Shown: positions 6,051-6,628 of the stretch, in pieces
How the letters are laid out: the number at the start of each line of letters is the position of its first letter
Numbering within the stretch: position 1 is the first letter of the stretch
DNA from: Clostridium sp. SCN 57-10
GTDB lineage: Bacteria; Bacillota; Clostridia; Oscillospirales; Butyricicoccaceae
Direction: 5' to 3'
DNA: 6,628 nt
NCBI GenBank assembly: GCA_001725215.1
Contig: MEFT01000103.1
Span: forward strand, 1 to 6,628
Translations under genes and position numbers: made by a program
The notes under the pieces: model-generated
What the model was told of the DNA's origin: nothing
Database searches by the model: none
What the model saw: the letters and a program-made list of their open reading frames with translations, nothing else

Positions 6051-6628
6051 TTGTTTACAAAAGAACAGCTTCGGAAGCTTATCTTCCCTTTGATCATCGA
6101 GCAGGTTTTAGCGGTCACCATCGGCATGGTCAACTCGCTGATGGTGGCAAGCGTGGGCGAGGCGGCGATTTCAGCTGTTTCGCTGGTTGAGCAAATCAAT
6201 ATTTTACTGATTAGCATTCTTTCGGCTCTTGCCACAGGCGGCGCCGTCGTCGCATCGCAATACCTCGGGCGGCAGGATCGAAACAGCGCCTGCGGCGCGG
6301 CCAAGCAGCTGACCGTCGCATGCGCCGTGCTGTCAGTCGTACTTACGGGAACCGCTCTTTTGTTCCGCGTGCCGCTGCTCAATCTGCTTTACGGCTCGAT
6401 TGACAGCGCGACCATGGAGCTTACGCAGCGCTATTTTCTCATTTCCGCCTATTCCTATCCGTTTATCGCGCTTTATAACGTAGGCGCGGCGCTTTTCCGC
6501 GCTATGGGCAACTCAAAAATCTCCATGATGACCTCCGTTATGATGAACATCATTAACGCGGCGTGCAACGCACTGTTTATTTACGGAATGAACATGGGCG
6601 TTGCTGTGCCGGCCCTCGCCTCTTTGCT
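6051..6628 (+). CDS. MATE-family multidrug/organic cation efflux transporter, N-terminal part (runs off right edge)
   Basis: The first 192 residues of an integral membrane antiporter of the MATE (NorM/DinF) family, normally about 440-460 residues with 12 helices. Such proteins export organic cations or metabolites in exchange for Na+ or H+; the substrate cannot be read from sequence. What is seen: an N-terminal LRKLIFPLIIEQVLAVTIGM helix (about 8-27) with the family Pro and Glu, LMVASVGEAAISAVSLVEQIN (30-50), a glycine/alanine-rich ATGGAVVASQYLGRQD (61-76), YSYPFIALYNVGAALFRAMG (135-153) followed by NSKISMM, and MNIINAACNALFIYGMNMGV (165-184). At least four hydrophobic helices are evident. 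Translation appears to start at TTG 6051. The gene begins 38 bases after the GntR stop on the same strand without a clear terminator, so read-through from the regulator promoter is likely. It may simply be a neighbour, or may be part of the same regulon. Confidence 0.92.
   Translation, partial: MFTKEQLRKLIFPLIIEQVLAVTIGMVNSLMVASVGEAAISAVSLVEQINILLISILSALATGGAVVASQYLGRQDRNSACGAAKQLTVACAVLSVVLTGTALLFRVPLLNLLYGSIDSATMELTQRYFLISAYSYPFIALYNVGAALFRAMGNSKISMMTSVMMNIINAACNALFIYGMNMGVAVPALASL

Overview
The window carries most of a histidine-degradation (hut) operon on the minus strand. A GntR-family regulator is divergently transcribed from it, followed by the start of a MATE-family transporter gene on the plus strand. 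The DNA is GC-rich by eye (roughly 55-60%). Nearly every gene has a strong AGGAGG-type ribosome binding site, and the promoters look like sigma-A sites. With the FtcD branch of histidine catabolism, this suggests a GC-rich anaerobic Firmicute (Clostridia, Oscillospiraceae-like). The taxonomic call is inference only.

Layout: the minus-strand operon runs right to left as hutH (4817-3294), hutU (3257-1251), ftcD (1230-393, broken) and hutI (372 to beyond the left edge). Gaps are only 36, 20 and 20 bases. Together the four genes encode histidine to urocanate to imidazolonepropionate to formiminoglutamate (FIGLU), then transfer of the formimino group to tetrahydrofolate with release of glutamate. 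The ftcD frame is broken near 646: the reading frame shifts, and about 20 codons present in homologues are missing. The last step is therefore probably not supplied by this copy, unless the break is an assembly error.

The 214-base divergent intergenic region (4818-5031) is the most informative non-coding stretch. It has one good sigma-A promoter in each direction and four copies of a box built around TGTACCAAT. Two of these boxes sit at exactly the same place immediately downstream of the two -10 elements, so that -10 plus box match at 15 of 17 positions on opposite strands. This is the expected footprint of a repressor controlling both hutH and its own gene. The adjacent GntR protein is the obvious candidate. 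It has a GntR winged helix, but its C-terminal part does not look like the UTRA effector domain of classical HutC.

The plus-strand regulator (5032-6012) is followed after 38 bases by a MATE gene starting at a TTG codon (6051) and running off the right edge. I see no convincing terminator between them. I found no tRNA, rRNA, CRISPR array, insertion sequence or prophage signal. I did not find evidence for a wholly new system; the most unusual points are the operator architecture, the non-UTRA hut-linked regulator and the ftcD deletion.
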